Shown: positions 21,792-34,460 of the stretch, piece after piece
Layout: each line of letters starts with the position of its first letter
Numbering within the stretch: the stretch's first letter is position 1
Source of the DNA: Cryptomeria japonica
Taxonomy: Eukaryota; Streptophyta; Pinopsida; Cupressales; Cupressaceae
DNA length: 64,000 nt
Direction: 5' to 3'
Assembly (NCBI RefSeq): GCF_030272615.1
Contig: NC_081412.1
Coordinates: 544,314,870-544,378,869 of the forward strand
The notes under the pieces: model-generated
Told to the model about the DNA's origin: nothing
Database searches by the model: none
What the model saw: the letters and a program-made list of their open reading frames with translations, nothing else
Made by a program: the position numbers and the translations under genes

Positions 21792-23375
21792 TGTTGAACA
21801 CACCATATAATTAAGAGGGTGGGTAGGTGAATTAGTACCAAACTCAAATCACTTTACTTATGATTTATTGAGCTTCATACCACACTTAATTTATTATTGT
21901 AATTACAAAACATGAAAGCAAAAAGCATAACATTTACATGAACACTAGATTTACATGGACAATCCTAAATGGGAGAAAACCACAACAAAAATTACTCACA
22001 ATATAAATAATTTAATATAATGTTTAGGCTAGTGCCTAAGGAGATCACTACCCCTAAAAGGACTTGCAAGAATTCATTGCACAACTTTAGGGAATGATAC
22101 AAAGCACTTGTTGTACTAAGACTTGTTATCTGAAGGAAAGATACAAATCAATACAATAGATGCCAAAAGGAACACACCTTCTTCTAATAGGACCAAATGA
22201 TCAATGAACTGAAATGAACAATATCTCATGATCATGAAATTATCCTTGAACCAATGTGTCAAGCGACCAATGCCATGGAAAACACATCTAATCACTAACA
22301 CCATCTTAACTCTCATCTCATCTACCTTTGACACTTCTGCAATATAAAAGATATTTGCACATCAGTCACATATACTTCACATCAATTCACATTCATCCAA
22401 TTCACAACTCATATATCTACACTCATATATATACAAGATATTTTATTAAAAACATAGTTAAGGGTCAACCAAAAACATAATAAATAATATTACATAAATT
22501 TGACCACCCGGACATATAAAATAAAATGTGGTCCACTCTAGGAGATAGAGACGACCCAAAGATATCACCATAAATCCTTTGCAAATGATTAAAATGAATT
22601 TTACATGCTAACCCTCCTCCAAGGTGAACATCAAATGAAATATTTAAATAAACAATGTAGCACACTAACTAGTCATCCCAAAAACATCCTCTGATGCACA
22701 AAAGTAAATGTGGATATATACAAACCATAGTGAAAACAATATAAACTTTCAAACATAGCCACAAAATCATATCCAGACCAAAGGAGTATGATCCATATAG
22801 GATACAACACCATAGTCAACCAAGAGCTAGACCAACAAATATAACTAAACTCAGAACATGATAAATTTAATTTCTAGTCCAACCATCACTATGAAATTGA
22901 ATTGGAATATTGGACTACCCAAATAAACATGTCCTCCAAGATGAAACAATTGAATCCACATATCAAAGAGCTGCTAGGCATTTTCTAGACCAATCCTAAT
23001 GGATCACCATTGTAAAAGACAACAACAAACTCTACCATCTGAGAAATAGATGACTTGTAAACTTTTATAATACAATATAAATAGATCATAAAAATTATAT
23101 CTAGAATTGCACTCCATAATCTTCACATATCTAAGGAATGAAAAGCATTCATCCACTAGGATATTAAAAACTATTTCCCATAGATTTGAAACTTCCACTA
23201 CACCAACTTTCAAGAAACACCTCAATATCACTTCCATTCCACACAAAATTATCATAACATACGTTTCCCAACCAGCTCGAACACATAACCATCTTCAACA
23301 CATAGTGACACTAGTGATAACACAAGATAGGTTGACATCAATGAAAATATAACACAATAACTCAAGTTCACAACA
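21792..23375 (-). repeat. 3' LTR of Copia-3
   Basis: This repeat aligns along its length with 36839-38425, for example CACTACCCCTAAAAGGACTT, GATCAATGAA.TGAAATGAACA and AAGATAGGTTGACATCAATGA. It starts TGTTGAACACACC and ends CACAACA on the + strand. Confidence 0.87.
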
Positions 23376-23390
23376 TTCTCCCCCTTTGTC
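23376..23390 (-). promoter_or_regulatory. Polypurine tract of Copia-3
   Basis: On the minus strand GACAAAGGGGGAGAA directly precedes the LTR start TGTTGTG, the expected primer site for plus-strand DNA synthesis. Confidence 0.8.
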
Positions 23391-24249
23391 ATTGATGAAA
23401 ATACCACCAATACCAAAGAGCACTAAAATAACAATTGATTTACTCTCAATCTATATATCACTCCCCCTTTGAAATAAAGGATAAAGGACACTATATTGTA
23501 CTCTCTCCCCCTTTTGACATCAAAGGGAACATGCACAAACTTTAATATTTCCTTCTTCTGTTGAAACCATTTTCTCTGAAGGATCACACCATCGTTGACT
23601 ATAACCTTACTCTAATTCTCCCTTACCCTTTTGAGAATAACCCAAATAGCTACAATACTCCCCTTGACATGGATACCATTATTTTGTAATCATAAAATTT
23701 CAACCATAACTTCTCCCCTAAGAGTAGAAACTACATCAATCTTGGAAGAAAGAGAAAATCTCTAAAAACCCCCTTATACAAGTTCACTACTACTTATTCT
23801 TATTCAATCATCTTCATTTTTGTCTTCTCCTATTTCTTGTTTCTTCTTGAATCTTCTAATTTACCATTGTCAAATCTTCTTGAATATAAAATTTTATCTT
23901 TAGTATCTTCCTCTTTACCATTGTTGGATTTCATATTTAGATAGGTTTTGGAACCATAGTCTCCACATCTGTACCATGAATATTCACTTTTGGACCCACT
24001 TCAACACAACTGCTTCCAACATCACCTATATCAAGACATCCTCTTTTGCAACTTTAACTGCTTCTTTATCTATGATCTTGGTCAGTCCTTTGTAGTATTC
24101 CAAGGATCCTCACCTATAATAAGGTTGGTTCTTTCCTTCAATTTTAACCCTATATTGAGAGCATGAATTATCTTTTTCATTTCCAAGCAACATACATCTT
24201 ATACCAATTGTTCAATATTTAAGCCAAAAGCTAGTCTACTACTCTACCA

Positions 24250-25400
24250 GGCTTTACAAGTAATGTTGTGGACAAATAAAATGATCCAAAACTTTGTAAA
24301 CACCTTCAAAACATTTTATATTTTCAAATAAACTTAGTATCCAAACTGTAAGGGGGTTGTAAGATCTTATTTTATTCTCCATCTCAAACAATGCATATTG
24401 TCTTAGAGTTGCTGGAACAGGGACCAATGCCACTAGAGGGTGCAGACTCATCCACAAAGATATTTTCATCCTTTCCACATGTCATCTTTATCTTCTCCTT
24501 TTCTTCATTAATATCATTCTTCTTTACTAGACCAACAAACTTCTCATTCATTCCTCTACAAAATCTAGCAATATGTCCAATTTTATTGTAGTTATAGTTC
24601 AAGACCATCTTCTATTCCTTCTAATATTTCTATTTCTTTTGACACTTTCATTCCTTCTTATATTACTTTTGCACTAAATAACCTCATGCCCAAAGTTGTT
24701 ATAGGCATAGAAATATCCATTGAAAGAATGAATGTTCCTACCATTCATATTTCACATCATCCTATTTCTACACTCATTAGCCGTATGACCAATATTATTG
24801 CAAGCATAATATTTTCCATTAAATGAATGAGATCTCTTCTAACTTCTACACTCAATCGCATTATGTCCAAATTTATTGCATATAGAATAATTACTAATGA
24901 AAAATGGGGAATACATAATTTGAGTAGTAGGAGACCTCCTAAAACCCTTCTTGTTTAGAACCTTAGGCAAACCATTTTGATTAGAGTTCTTTGCTTCAAC
25001 CTTGATCTTTTCTTTTCTTTTCTCATCTTTATTCATCTTGTTCATGAATACCCACTTGTCTTTTTCTACTCTTTGGTCTACTAAACTAGGTATTGGTACC
25101 AATGTCCAACTTTCCTTTGTCAGATTAAACTCCTCTTCCACCATTTTTATCAAAATTTTATCTTCTAAAACATCTTTCTCTTCTGCAGCAATAGGGATAA
25201 CCTTAGTCTTAGGTACAACTTCAATTTGATTCTATTCCTTACAAACTTGTGCCAATAAAAAACTTCATCCATAGTTATCCTTTGCATAGTAGAAATTCCC
25301 ATTAGATCTTGTACCTTTTGCAACTAATATTTCAAAATTACCTTCTCTAATTTTACATCTAGACCCATGAAATATAACCTTATAACCCTTTCTTCATATT
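24250..25400 (-). pseudogene. Mosaic of RT-like and zinc-knuckle-rich gag-like pieces in Copia-3
   Basis: The piece at 24839-25153 begins with an RT N-terminal-like stretch (SWTLVPIP..., then KWVFMNKMNKDEK). It continues directly into a zinc-knuckle block (CNKFGHNAIECRS). Further knuckle-like motifs follow downstream (CNNIGHTANEC and, in 24384-24608, IGHIARFC). Knuckle-rich gag normally precedes RT in Copia, so the order here is unusual and suggests rearranged or nested copies. The region is a fossil with many breaks. Confidence 0.6.
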
Positions 25401-25418
25401 TGACTTACACTTAAAATG

Positions 25419-25652
25419 TCACAAGCCCTTAACATAATAAAAATCATTAGCCTTATGCTCACCATAAATTGAAATAGTACCTTTACCAAAAATAGGTGCA
25501 ACTTCCTCTCCTACAAATTCTATAGATACATCATCATAATTATCAAGATTAATGAACTTTCCTTTATCTACTATCATATGATTTGAACATCTAGAATCAA
25601 TTATCCATGCCTTAGGCTCAACTTTCAGATGTAGTACAATATTCATCATCAC
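25419..25652 (-). CDS. Copia protease part in Copia-3
   Basis: The frame contains WIIDSRCSNHM, which is the plant Copia protease signature W(I/L)(I/L)DSG.S.HM. F.....Y....V.F......P..GKG-like spacing and FYYVKGL follow. It lies after the gag zinc knuckle in minus-strand order, as expected for Copia. Confidence 0.8.
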   Translation of the reverse strand: MMMNIVLHLKVEPKAWIIDSRCSNHMIVDKGKFINLDNYDDVSIEFVGEEVAPIFGKGTISIYGEHKANDFYYVKGL

Positions 25653-25840
25653 TCATTTTTCACTGATCTCCTATCCAAGTTTGAATTACCAGACCTTTCA
25701 TCACTCTTCTCCTCTATAAATAAAAACAATGATTCTTCATTTGAGTCATTTCTATCTTCCTCTTTAGATGAATGAGTCTCTATTGACCAAAAAATCTTCT
25801 TAGATTCATCACTGTCATCTATTCTCCTATTTCCATTTTT

Positions 25841-26325
25841 TCATCTATGATTATATCTTCTCTTATTATCACCATCAAATCTTCTATCATAGTATTCTTT
25901 ATGAGTACATCTAGAAGCATAATTATCAATTCTTTCACAATTAAAACATTTCAAGTAGTGTAACTTACCTTTGTACTTTTTGGTTCCTTTCTTTAGTCTT
26001 CTTACAAAGTTTTCTTGTATCTCATCCATGTCAATGCTTTATTTAGGTTCATCTTTAATCTTCCTGCTATCCTTAGATGAAACATATTTCTTCTCTTTCT
26101 ACAAAACATCTAGCTTCGCAATTTCAAAGGCAAAGAGTGAGCCATATAACTGATCCAAAGTGTACTTGTCCACATCATGAATTTCTTCAATAGCATACTT
26201 ATTAGGCTTTTAGAACATAGGTCATGTCAGCATCACTTTCCTCATAACTTTACTTTCTTCTAACTTACCACAAATACCCTTAATTGCACTCACAATCTCA
26301 TTTACCCAGTGTATGTAGCTCTCAA
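25841..26325 (-). pseudogene. C-terminal gag part of Copia-3 with CCHC knuckle
   Basis: Minus-strand pieces read IESYIHWVNEIVSAIKGICG, then DQLYGSLFAFEIAK and a knuckle-like LKCFNCERIDNYASRCTHKE (25841-26029). This is typical of Copia gag (UBN2-type) ending in a zinc knuckle. The N-terminal part of the same gag lies beyond the inserted LINE-D at 36462-36838. Confidence 0.72.
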
Positions 26326-26499
26326 TTCTTTTGATTACTTAGGCAAGGAAAAGGGCTATGATCCATTGTAGAGATAAGACAACAAACAACAACAAAATAG
26401 CAACTATCATCACATAGCTAAAATCCCAACAATATTCATGAATCTAACCTGCCAGTAAGTAATATGAAACACTTAAACCCAAAACCCAACCCTTTCAAA

Positions 26500-28300
26500 A
26501 GAGCCTATCCACCCAAAAATATAATTCATAGTATCATAAACATTAAATCCTAAATAATCACTACTAACATTATCATTATCAAGATTAACCATAGTTTTAG
26601 TTAGTACACAACCCTAATTAAACATAATTACCAAACAATTACTTAGAAACCCTAAAACTCTATAACCTAAGCCACAACAAGCTACTAACTATACTAGATC
26701 CATATGTACTAGTAAGCTTAATGAAAGAAACAAAATGACATAGCACCCAACATCCCATCATGAACCTCTACATTATTTTCTATTGAGAATCTCTCAATTC
26801 ATTGTGAGCCTCCTCATTTGGAGCTACCATTGTTCTGTTATGAATCCTTGTCTCTCTGTTCCTCCTCCTAAAGACGACTAGTGCCCTACTATTTCTTGGT
26901 CTTCCACCTTAGCTTTCTCTACCTTGAGATAAATCTCATAGCAACTTTTCTCATAATCTCATTCGTCAATGGCACATAGTGAACTAGTAGCTCTCTCCAT
27001 CTGCATATTGCCTTTTTGGCACTCCTCTGCACAGGTTTCTAGATTCATAACATAAACCTATAAATATACAATTTGACCCTTTGGATCAATAATTTTATCT
27101 TTGTTCTTCGTAGGAGGCCGAGCTTGAGGCATTAGCCCTATAACATCCTCATGAGTGTAAACTAGGGAAGGGATTGTTTGTACTAGCCTTTTACCTTTGT
27201 CCTTAGGTTCATTAGTGGCTTCGATATTTGTATCACTCTTGTTCTCTAGCTCCTCCTTAATGGCCTAAAAGTCCTCAGCTTTAGAATCCTCAGAAGAAAG
27301 GTCTACATCCTCTTCTAGAGTGTAAACCTCTTTAGAATCAACGACATCCTATTTAAGGACATTCTTAATTTTTTTTATCTTTAGCAATTAGATACGTAGA
27401 GTGTCACTCACCCAAGCTAATTTCTTACTTTTTGACTTCCTACTTGGCCTCTTCCTTATCATCTTAGTCCATTTCATCTAGGTCTATAGTGATGTTTTTT
27501 TCTATAGGCGCTTTGTTAGTTTTCCTAACCTCGAGAAAGTTGGGCTTGGGAGTAGAAGATTTTCATTTATCCAGGGTACTTTTAAGAAGGAAAACCTCCA
27601 AAGCTTCATTAATAGGGATTTTTTATCTTTTAACCTTTTGTATTACGGGAATGATAACTACTTTCAATAGGCAACAGTTTGGATTCAATAATTTTGTTAT
27701 GAACCGAATTGCGAGGGGCTTTTACATTATTGCTAGGTTTTTAAGGAAAGGTGATGAAATAGTTGTAGTGAGGTGAGTTATCAAAGGAAAATTGATAAAG
27801 GACATAAATCAACCCTTGCTGGAAAGGAGGAGAAGCTCCATTACCAATACTAGCAAACAATGATGAGAACAGATAAAACTACAAGTCAATTTTTTCACCA
27901 TGGAAAATATGATTTAAAATTGAAAAGTGATATCCATGAAGAGTATTATAATGCCCTTCAGAGGTAAAATATTTAATTACATTAAAACTCACCATAGCAT
28001 ATGAAGATGATAGGATGGAGTGATAATAGCCATTCTACAACATCATCAACCTTTCCCCTTTTTCAAAGAATTTCTTGAGAAATCCTTTGTATGCCTCCAA
28101 GCTCTTCTTTTTCAATTTATACCCCACATTTCAATTCAATGGCTTCCACTATGATATTTGGGGTTATAGTGAACTTGATGATACAAATAGTAATGACCCA
28201 CTTTTGCCATCAGTTGCAAAAGTTTGTCAACAAGAACCTATTATAACCTCTCATGGATAAGAAATAAGGGGTCATTACACTCCTTGAGTTTAGAGAATTT
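26500..28300 (-). pseudogene. LINE-D ORF3 remnant
   Basis: The clearest stretch lies at about 27780-28070 on the minus strand: LKKFFEKGERLMM, then N(G)YYHS, HYNTLHGYHFSILNHIFHGE and QQGLIYVLYQF. These align in order with LINE-B ORF3 (ADKFPVTDGERQKM, NSYHS, FTRAYGHHFVLLNHFRHGE, HQGLMVLVY). The region from about 27480 to 26760 is acidic and hydrophilic, as in the middle part of ORF3. Many stops and shifts are present. Position between RNase H and the 3' tail is the same as in LINE-A and LINE-B. Confidence 0.75.
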
Positions 28301-28849
28301 CAGAGCACCCTGCATAGTTATCTTAATCACAACAATAGTCCAAAGATACAAGAAGACAAAAAGAAAATTAGGCCCATGAATATTTTAACAACCCAGAAAA
28401 GAAATAATGCAAGTGTAATCAAGGCTTAGGATGGCAAAAAAATCAGTCCTATTGTTCCAATTCGCACATGTGAAGTTACCATTCCATAAATAACTAGCCT
28501 TTTGAAAATACAATAGCAAGGTACCACAATGCCCACAAATCCTATCACCAATCATAGAAATGATGGTGATATGAAAACAAGACTTATTCATAAAATTGTT
28601 ATCTTTTAAAGCATTAAATTGCCCCATGCCGAGAAGAACCGTAATTAGCATTCAACCTAACCCACGATCAAGAAGCCACATCAACATAATGTACTTCAAC
28701 CAAATTTTAATTTTTAAATTTGAAAGGTAAGGGAATTTCTACCCCCTTTGTCTACTATTATTTTTTTTTAACATGGCAAGGAATATTAATAAAAGAATTA
28801 GCATCCTTTACGTAAATTTGTCCCCTTTTTTACTAGAGAATATCTTTGA

Positions 28850-29300
28850 GGCTATGAGGATACTGGGGTAATAATAGAAAGGTCCAGGCCTCATACCTTA
28901 GGACATAATTATCCATTTCATTAGCTACTCTATTACTTTCCCTAAAAACATGCCTAGCTTTAAAATGAGGGAAGCTCCTGGTAAAATCTTTGTTTTATTC
29001 AATTAATCCTCTAATTTCTCAAGGTCATCCCGCTTTTACATTTAAGAAATCCACAATCAATCTAAGACCCCCTTCGAGGATAATATTATGATAACTCTTC
29101 TCCTTAAGTCTCCTAAGACCTTTCCAAGTAGCATAAGCTTCTTCTCGGTTATTGGAACCTCTACCTGGATTCATGTTGTACCCTTCTATGAGGAATCCCT
29201 TATTGTCTCTAAGCACACGCCTAGCTCTAAAGATCGATGAATTTCCTTTAGAGCAACCATCAAAATTACATTTAATCCACCCTTCCTTTGAAGGTGACCA
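28850..29300 (-). pseudogene. LINE-D RNase H domain (decayed)
   Basis: The minus strand reads EGWIKCNFDGCSKGN, then VLRDNKGFLIEGYN and NREEAYATWKGLRRLKE. This is the plant-LINE RNase H pattern, in which the GW(I/V)K.N.DG..KGNPG start and the catalytic E in the A.A...GL region are typical. It is separated from the RT part of the same LINE by the LINE-C insertion. Confidence 0.78.
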
Positions 29301-29429
29301 TTTTCATTCCTTTTTAAGGATGAAATAAGTCTAATTAATTTTGATAGGGTTTGGTTGATCCCTCAATTCTATTTAACTTTGAGTTCTTGAAGACTGGGAA
29401 AAAAAATTCCAATCCAAAGGAAGCAACAT

Positions 29430-30866
29430 TGTCCATCTAGAGAGTTGTTCTGAAGGTGATCATGGAGTATGTGATTTTTGATGGAAGGTATACATGTGGC
29501 TTTTCCTATCATTTTTCTCTTCTCAACCGTTTCCGGCACAAGTTTCGGATCTCTTTTCCATTTTTTCTTGTGAAATCCCTTAATGCAAGCATTTTTTATC
29601 ATTTAAAGGGTCTTGTGAAAAACCCAATTCTACATGAAGGCCTCATCCTTCTTATTTCTGATCATGTGAAAACTATGCTTCTTTTGGTTGCCTCAATCCA
29701 TGAGGTCAATTATGAGATGGAGGACTCTCAGTCTTTAGAGGATGATTTCAATATTAAGTCTGGGAATGAGGAATTTATCCCCTCATCTGAAAAAAATAAA
29801 GGGAAAGTTTGTGGTAGTAAAGGCCCTAAAATTAAAAACCCTCATACGTCATGTACCCCCCCCTTGGCTAATGTTGGTGCCTTGACTGGTAAACTATGTA
29901 GCCAAGGTAATAGCCCTTCTCTCTCTTCATATAGTGAGTCTCATCCTACTCAGAACTTTGATAATAGATAGCCCTTCCCATCTTCTCTTGATCCTAATTC
30001 TCAATTGTTATCCTTTGAGAAGGAGTCTATCATTGATGTTCTTTCTCTTTCCAGAGATGGGGCCATGAACAATTTTAAAATATTCAAGTGGACCTTCTAT
30101 GAAATTAAGGAGATTCAACTTAAACAAAGAGTTGATAACAGTAATCTAGAAATTGTTAAAGATAAGGTTAAGCAGATGAATAAAGGGTAGGTGTTGGATG
30201 AGGTTACCCCTAGATCTGAGAAGGATATTACCTCTATTATTTAAAGCCTCAAATCCACTATGGAGACCTTTAAAATTTCAAAATAGGCTATGAAGTCAAG
30301 ATGGAAGCTCTAGAAAATGAAAATGCAAAAATAAAGAAATTTGTCAAGAATGTTGTTAAGACTAGCTATGGGGTGCTTGGTTCCATAGTGGAGAGCCTTA
30401 AAAATATGATTAGTAGCTTTGAATATCAATTTTATTTGAATAATGTTGTGGATGTGAAAGCTAATGCTGAGTTGGACACTTCTTCAGGACCTAGCAAAAG
30501 GAGTAGAGGTATGTTGAAGAGGAAGGCAGTTGGTCCTCCTCTTGATTTTCAGAAGTTCGGGAAGATTGTTGATAATATGACTGGGATTGAGAAAGAAATG
30601 GAATAGACTATAAAACTATTCGATTGGGTTCGACTCTCGGCTACTTCTATGCTATTCTTCTATTTGTTTTCCTCTATTTTGTGTTATCTTTTTTCTTCCT
30701 CTGGTATGTGTCCCTTTTGTTATTTTGTGGATTATCTCTATTATGGGGCTTTTTTGTTGTTGTTGTGTTCTTTTTTGGCTTAACTGTTGGTTGAGACTTC
30801 ATGGAACTTTTATAATGTAAAGGGTTTCGGGTCCCTTCAAAACCTTTTTTTGCCATAATAAAAAAC
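29430..30866 (+). mobile_element. LINE-C: 5'-truncated LINE copy holding mainly ORF3 and the 3' UTR
   Basis: A + strand insertion lies between the RNase H and RT parts of the minus-strand LINE-D. It begins within ORF3 and ends at the family 3' terminus (GGGTTTCGGGTCCCTTCAAAAC, then a T-run and CCATAATAAAAAAC). 5' truncation is the usual outcome of incomplete target-primed reverse transcription. The left boundary is approximate (29400-29450). I could not establish a convincing target duplication. Confidence 0.78.
29445..30606 (+). pseudogene. LINE-C ORF3 (truncated, few breaks)
   Basis: The open part 29456-29971 reads VIMEYVIFDGRYTCGFSYHF, SLLNRFRHKF, FPFFLVKSLNASI and ILHEGLILLISDHV, collinear with the core of LINE-B ORF3. 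A long hydrophilic linker follows. The C-terminal frame 30301-30606 (NENAKIKKFVKNVVK, GVLGSIVESLKNMISSFEYQ, SKRSRGMLKRKAV) has a coiled-coil-like pattern and a basic patch. A few stops and a shift lie between the pieces. The first ~110 residues of the LINE-B protein are missing, owing to 5' truncation. Confidence 0.8.
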
Positions 30867-31899
30867 ATTCATATTTTTTTTAATTTGCTATTTGATCACC
30901 TAAAAGAGAGTATTGTTGTTTCTTGAATCTTCCCTATAGATTCTAGTTTTTCACTCCTTTCAAATATTTCACACCACAAAAGGAGGTATTTGAGACTAGA
31001 GACTTTGAATTATAGGATGTTTAAAAGGGCATAGACTCCATTGCTCCATAAATATTCTCATATTCTCAGGGAGGGGCTAAGAAATCATCAAGGTAGATAA
31101 AACCATAGTCTAAACTTCACTAGCATAGGATAATGCAAAAAATATGATCAATGTTCTTAAAGTTTATGAGAAAATGAGAGAATCTATTCAGAAACATAAA
31201 TCCCCTTTTATTCAGATTATCAATATTCAAAATATTACTATGGCTTGTAACCCACCTGAAAAATTAATTTTGGGGATAAGATTAGCAACCCAAATAGTTT
31301 TCCAATTCAAATTCTCTTGCTCGAAGTCCTCTAACACCCAATAGGTAGATTTGATTCACAAATCCCTTGACAATTGATGTCTCTAAATCCACATGTCCTT
31401 TCTCCTCATGGAGACTAAGGAGTAGTCACCAAGATAGTTTTGCAGAAAGGTATCTTTGTCCTCCATTTCCTTAAGATTTTCCCTGAAGTTTTTCCACCCC
31501 CAATAATTATCTTTCTAGATGGGTTATTGTCCAACAGAGTCCCTTTTTTTGAGTTAAGAAGTCTTTTACCAAATTGAAATAATTTGTAGAAGAGAGGTCC
31601 ACATCCTTATACCATGTATCATCTTATAAACTTGTGTTTCTTCCATTTCCAACAAAATTTCTACCTCCTTTCTTTAACACGTTTTTTATTTTTCAGTATA
31701 TTATTCCAAATTGGGGATCCCGAAGGCTGACTAGTATCATAAATAAGGTTAGTAAGAGGGGAATTATTGAGATACTTAGCCTTTGTGATTCTTACCCAAT
31801 CCTTGTCCCCTTCAATTATCTGCCATCCAATTTTGGATAGGAGATCCTATTAAAATGTCTAATTCTATAGGTCCCAAGTCCACCATAAATTTTTGGCTT

Positions 31900-33400
31900 G
31901 CACACTCTATCCTAGGTAACTAAGAAATACAAGACCTTTCTTCAGTTCGAGTCGAAAGAAAATTCCTCTAGGAGTTTTCAATTTTATCAACTATAACTCT
32001 AGTGATTTTGAAGAGAGAAAGATAGTGCATGCCATAATATTTTGTAAACGGGATTTCACTAATTGAACTTTGCCTACAAAGATCAATAATTTTCCTTTCC
32101 ATTCCGCAACTTTTTTATGGAACCTGTAAGTCAAATTGTTCTAAAAGTTGTGAGAAGGGCATTTCATTGAAAGGGGGAGACCCAAGTAAGAATCTAGGAA
32201 TAAAGAAGCACTACCCAATGATATTGGTAAGTTTATCTTGTAAAGAAGGAAATTGAAGAAGTAGAGTTTTTTTTATGGTAATTAATATGTTATCTAGATA
32301 AATGAGCATAATTGTCTAGGATCTCTCTCCAATCCTTTTTTTCAAAAACATATGCCTTACCAAAAATAATGGTGTCATCCACAAACTGTTGACAAGTAGG
32401 AGGAGGAAGATGGGAAGTAGCTTTGACACCCTTAACAACTCTCTAATATCTATACCTCTGAATATTTGTTCCAATCACTTCTGCAACAATTATAAATAGA
32501 TAGGGTGACAAGGGTTCACCATTTCTAAACTCTCTACCATAGGGGAAGTAACCTTTTGGAGAGTCGTTGATCAACACCGAGCACATAGGAGAGGTAACAC
32601 ATTCATACATCATGTTTAAGAATCTACCCTTAAATCCAATATTTTTAAGCACCTCAAATAGGAAATTTTAGGAAACTCTATCATAGGCTTTGAAGCTATC
32701 AAGTTTAGGAGTCATGCTCATCTTCTTGATAGATTCCATGGAGGAAAACTCATGAGTAGTCATGATAGCATCCAAAATATGTCTCCCCTTAACAAATCCA
32801 TTTTTTATTTTCAGGAATCATCTTATCTAAAATTGCTTTGAGCTAATTAGCAAGGACCTTAGACATAATCTTATAAAGGGTATTGCAAAGGCTAATTGGC
32901 CTAAACCCTTTCAAAGATATAACATTGTTGGATTTGGGGATTAAAGAAATGAGAGTAGAATTATCTTATTTAATAAGTTTGCTAGTCCTAAAAAAATCCC
33001 TTGTTGCATTATACACATCCATCCCCATGAAGACCCATAATTCTTGGAAGAAGGCAAAGGATATCCATCTGATCTTGGGGCTTTAAAGGCACCAAATAGG
33101 AATATTGCATCTCTCAATTCTTAATAGGACAGATTTGAAGTTATATGTTTGAGTTCTAGGTCCGTAATAACCTCAGGAATAACTTCCAACATCCCAAACG
33201 ATTCCGGGAAGCTCTTTTGAACATTATTGTGAGAATTAGCAAAGAAGGAGACATCCATCATAGCGATATCCTCATCATCATCCATATGAGTTCCATCATC
33301 CATTTGAAGTCTTCTAATCTTGTTCCTACTCCTATGCTTCATAGTAGATTGATGAAAGAATTTGGTTTTTTATCCCATTCAGTTAGCTATTGAACATGAG
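31900..33400 (-). pseudogene. LINE-D reverse transcriptase region (decayed)
   Basis: Minus-strand pieces include FKGRFLNMMYECVTSPMCSV, RNGEPLSPYLFI (32443-32652) and the catalytic FVDDTIIFG near 32370. These are the fingers-palm motifs of plant L1 RT. The zf-RVT region is expected toward 31100-31900 but is poorly readable. It belongs to ORF2 of LINE-D. Confidence 0.78.
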
Positions 33401-33499
33401 ACTTTTCTTTCTAAAACACCTCTTCCTATTTGTTAAGTCTGATCCATTGGTCTCTTATTGATTTATCCTCCATACAATCCTATAGGTCATTCTATTCTA

Positions 33500-34460
33500 A
33501 ATCTAATCTATCTTGGATAGTTTTAATATTTGAGGCAATTAGTTTCTTGGGATTAAAGATGTTACCAGATGAGATTTTATTCCACCCTTTAACTTCATCC
33601 TTAATTATCTTTAACTTTTGGGTTACCTGGAACATGGGTTTCCCATCACCTAGAGTGCTCTACTATTCCAAAAGCTCCCTCAAATATGAGTGGTAAGTCC
33701 GCATGATCTCATAGCTAAAAGGAAAGGGGCCCTTCTTTAATCCATCCTCTTAGGATAGAATAATAACATTGTGGGCCAACCTTGTTTTAGGGAGAGAAAG
33801 CAAGGAAAGATAGTCCACATTATCCAAATTTCTCAAGACCAAGAAAGTTTCCAATACAACTTGGATTAGATGATAACCCTACCTCCTATTTGACCAAGTA
33901 AATTTTCATCCTTGGAATCCTATATCCATTAGACCCGCAACAAAAAAAAAATCAGCCAAATCACTCATGCTTTCTAAAAATTCATCAGAACCTCCTGGTT
34001 TTTTTGAAGGTTACAAGGGGGAAATAAATTCTCCACCTAACTTTCATAAATCATTCGGGATACTCGAGATAAGAGAGGCAAGGGATTTCCAAAGAGAAGC
34101 CCTAGGAGCTCTAACATTTATAGCATAGATAATAAGATTCTACCCTTGACCAATCTTCAAGTTTTGCATCCAAATAATTAAACTATTCTTGGACGAGTGG
34201 CACAAGGTCCCAAAGAAGGAGGTCAAATTCCAAAGAGTGGAAATTCCATGTGAAGCACCCCTAGTATCACTTGCGTGGAAATCAACACTGGGCCAAGTAT
34301 GCTTAACAATGTTTTGGAACACTTTCTTTTTCAATTTAGTTTATTGAAGGAAGAGAATATCAATGCTTTGCTCCAGCAATGTACATTTGAGCACGTGTTT
34401 CTTAATGAGTCTATTTGAGCCTCTCATATTCCAAGATAGAATTTTTATCTAATCAAAGGA
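33500..34460 (-). pseudogene. LINE-D endonuclease region (decayed)
   Basis: The N-terminal piece near 34455 reads KILSWNMRGSNRLIKKH, the usual start of a plant LINE ORF2 endonuclease, but the initiator ATG is changed to ATA. The piece at 34140-34334 contains DTRGASHGISTLWN, equivalent to the (S/D)GGI..LW block of the APE endonuclease. Confidence 0.75.

Noticed and set aside
26326-28300. An independent gene between Copia-3 gag and the LINE-D RNase H
   Set aside because: The only conserved block aligns with LINE ORF3, and the stretch ends in the family 3' terminus, so it is part of LINE-D.
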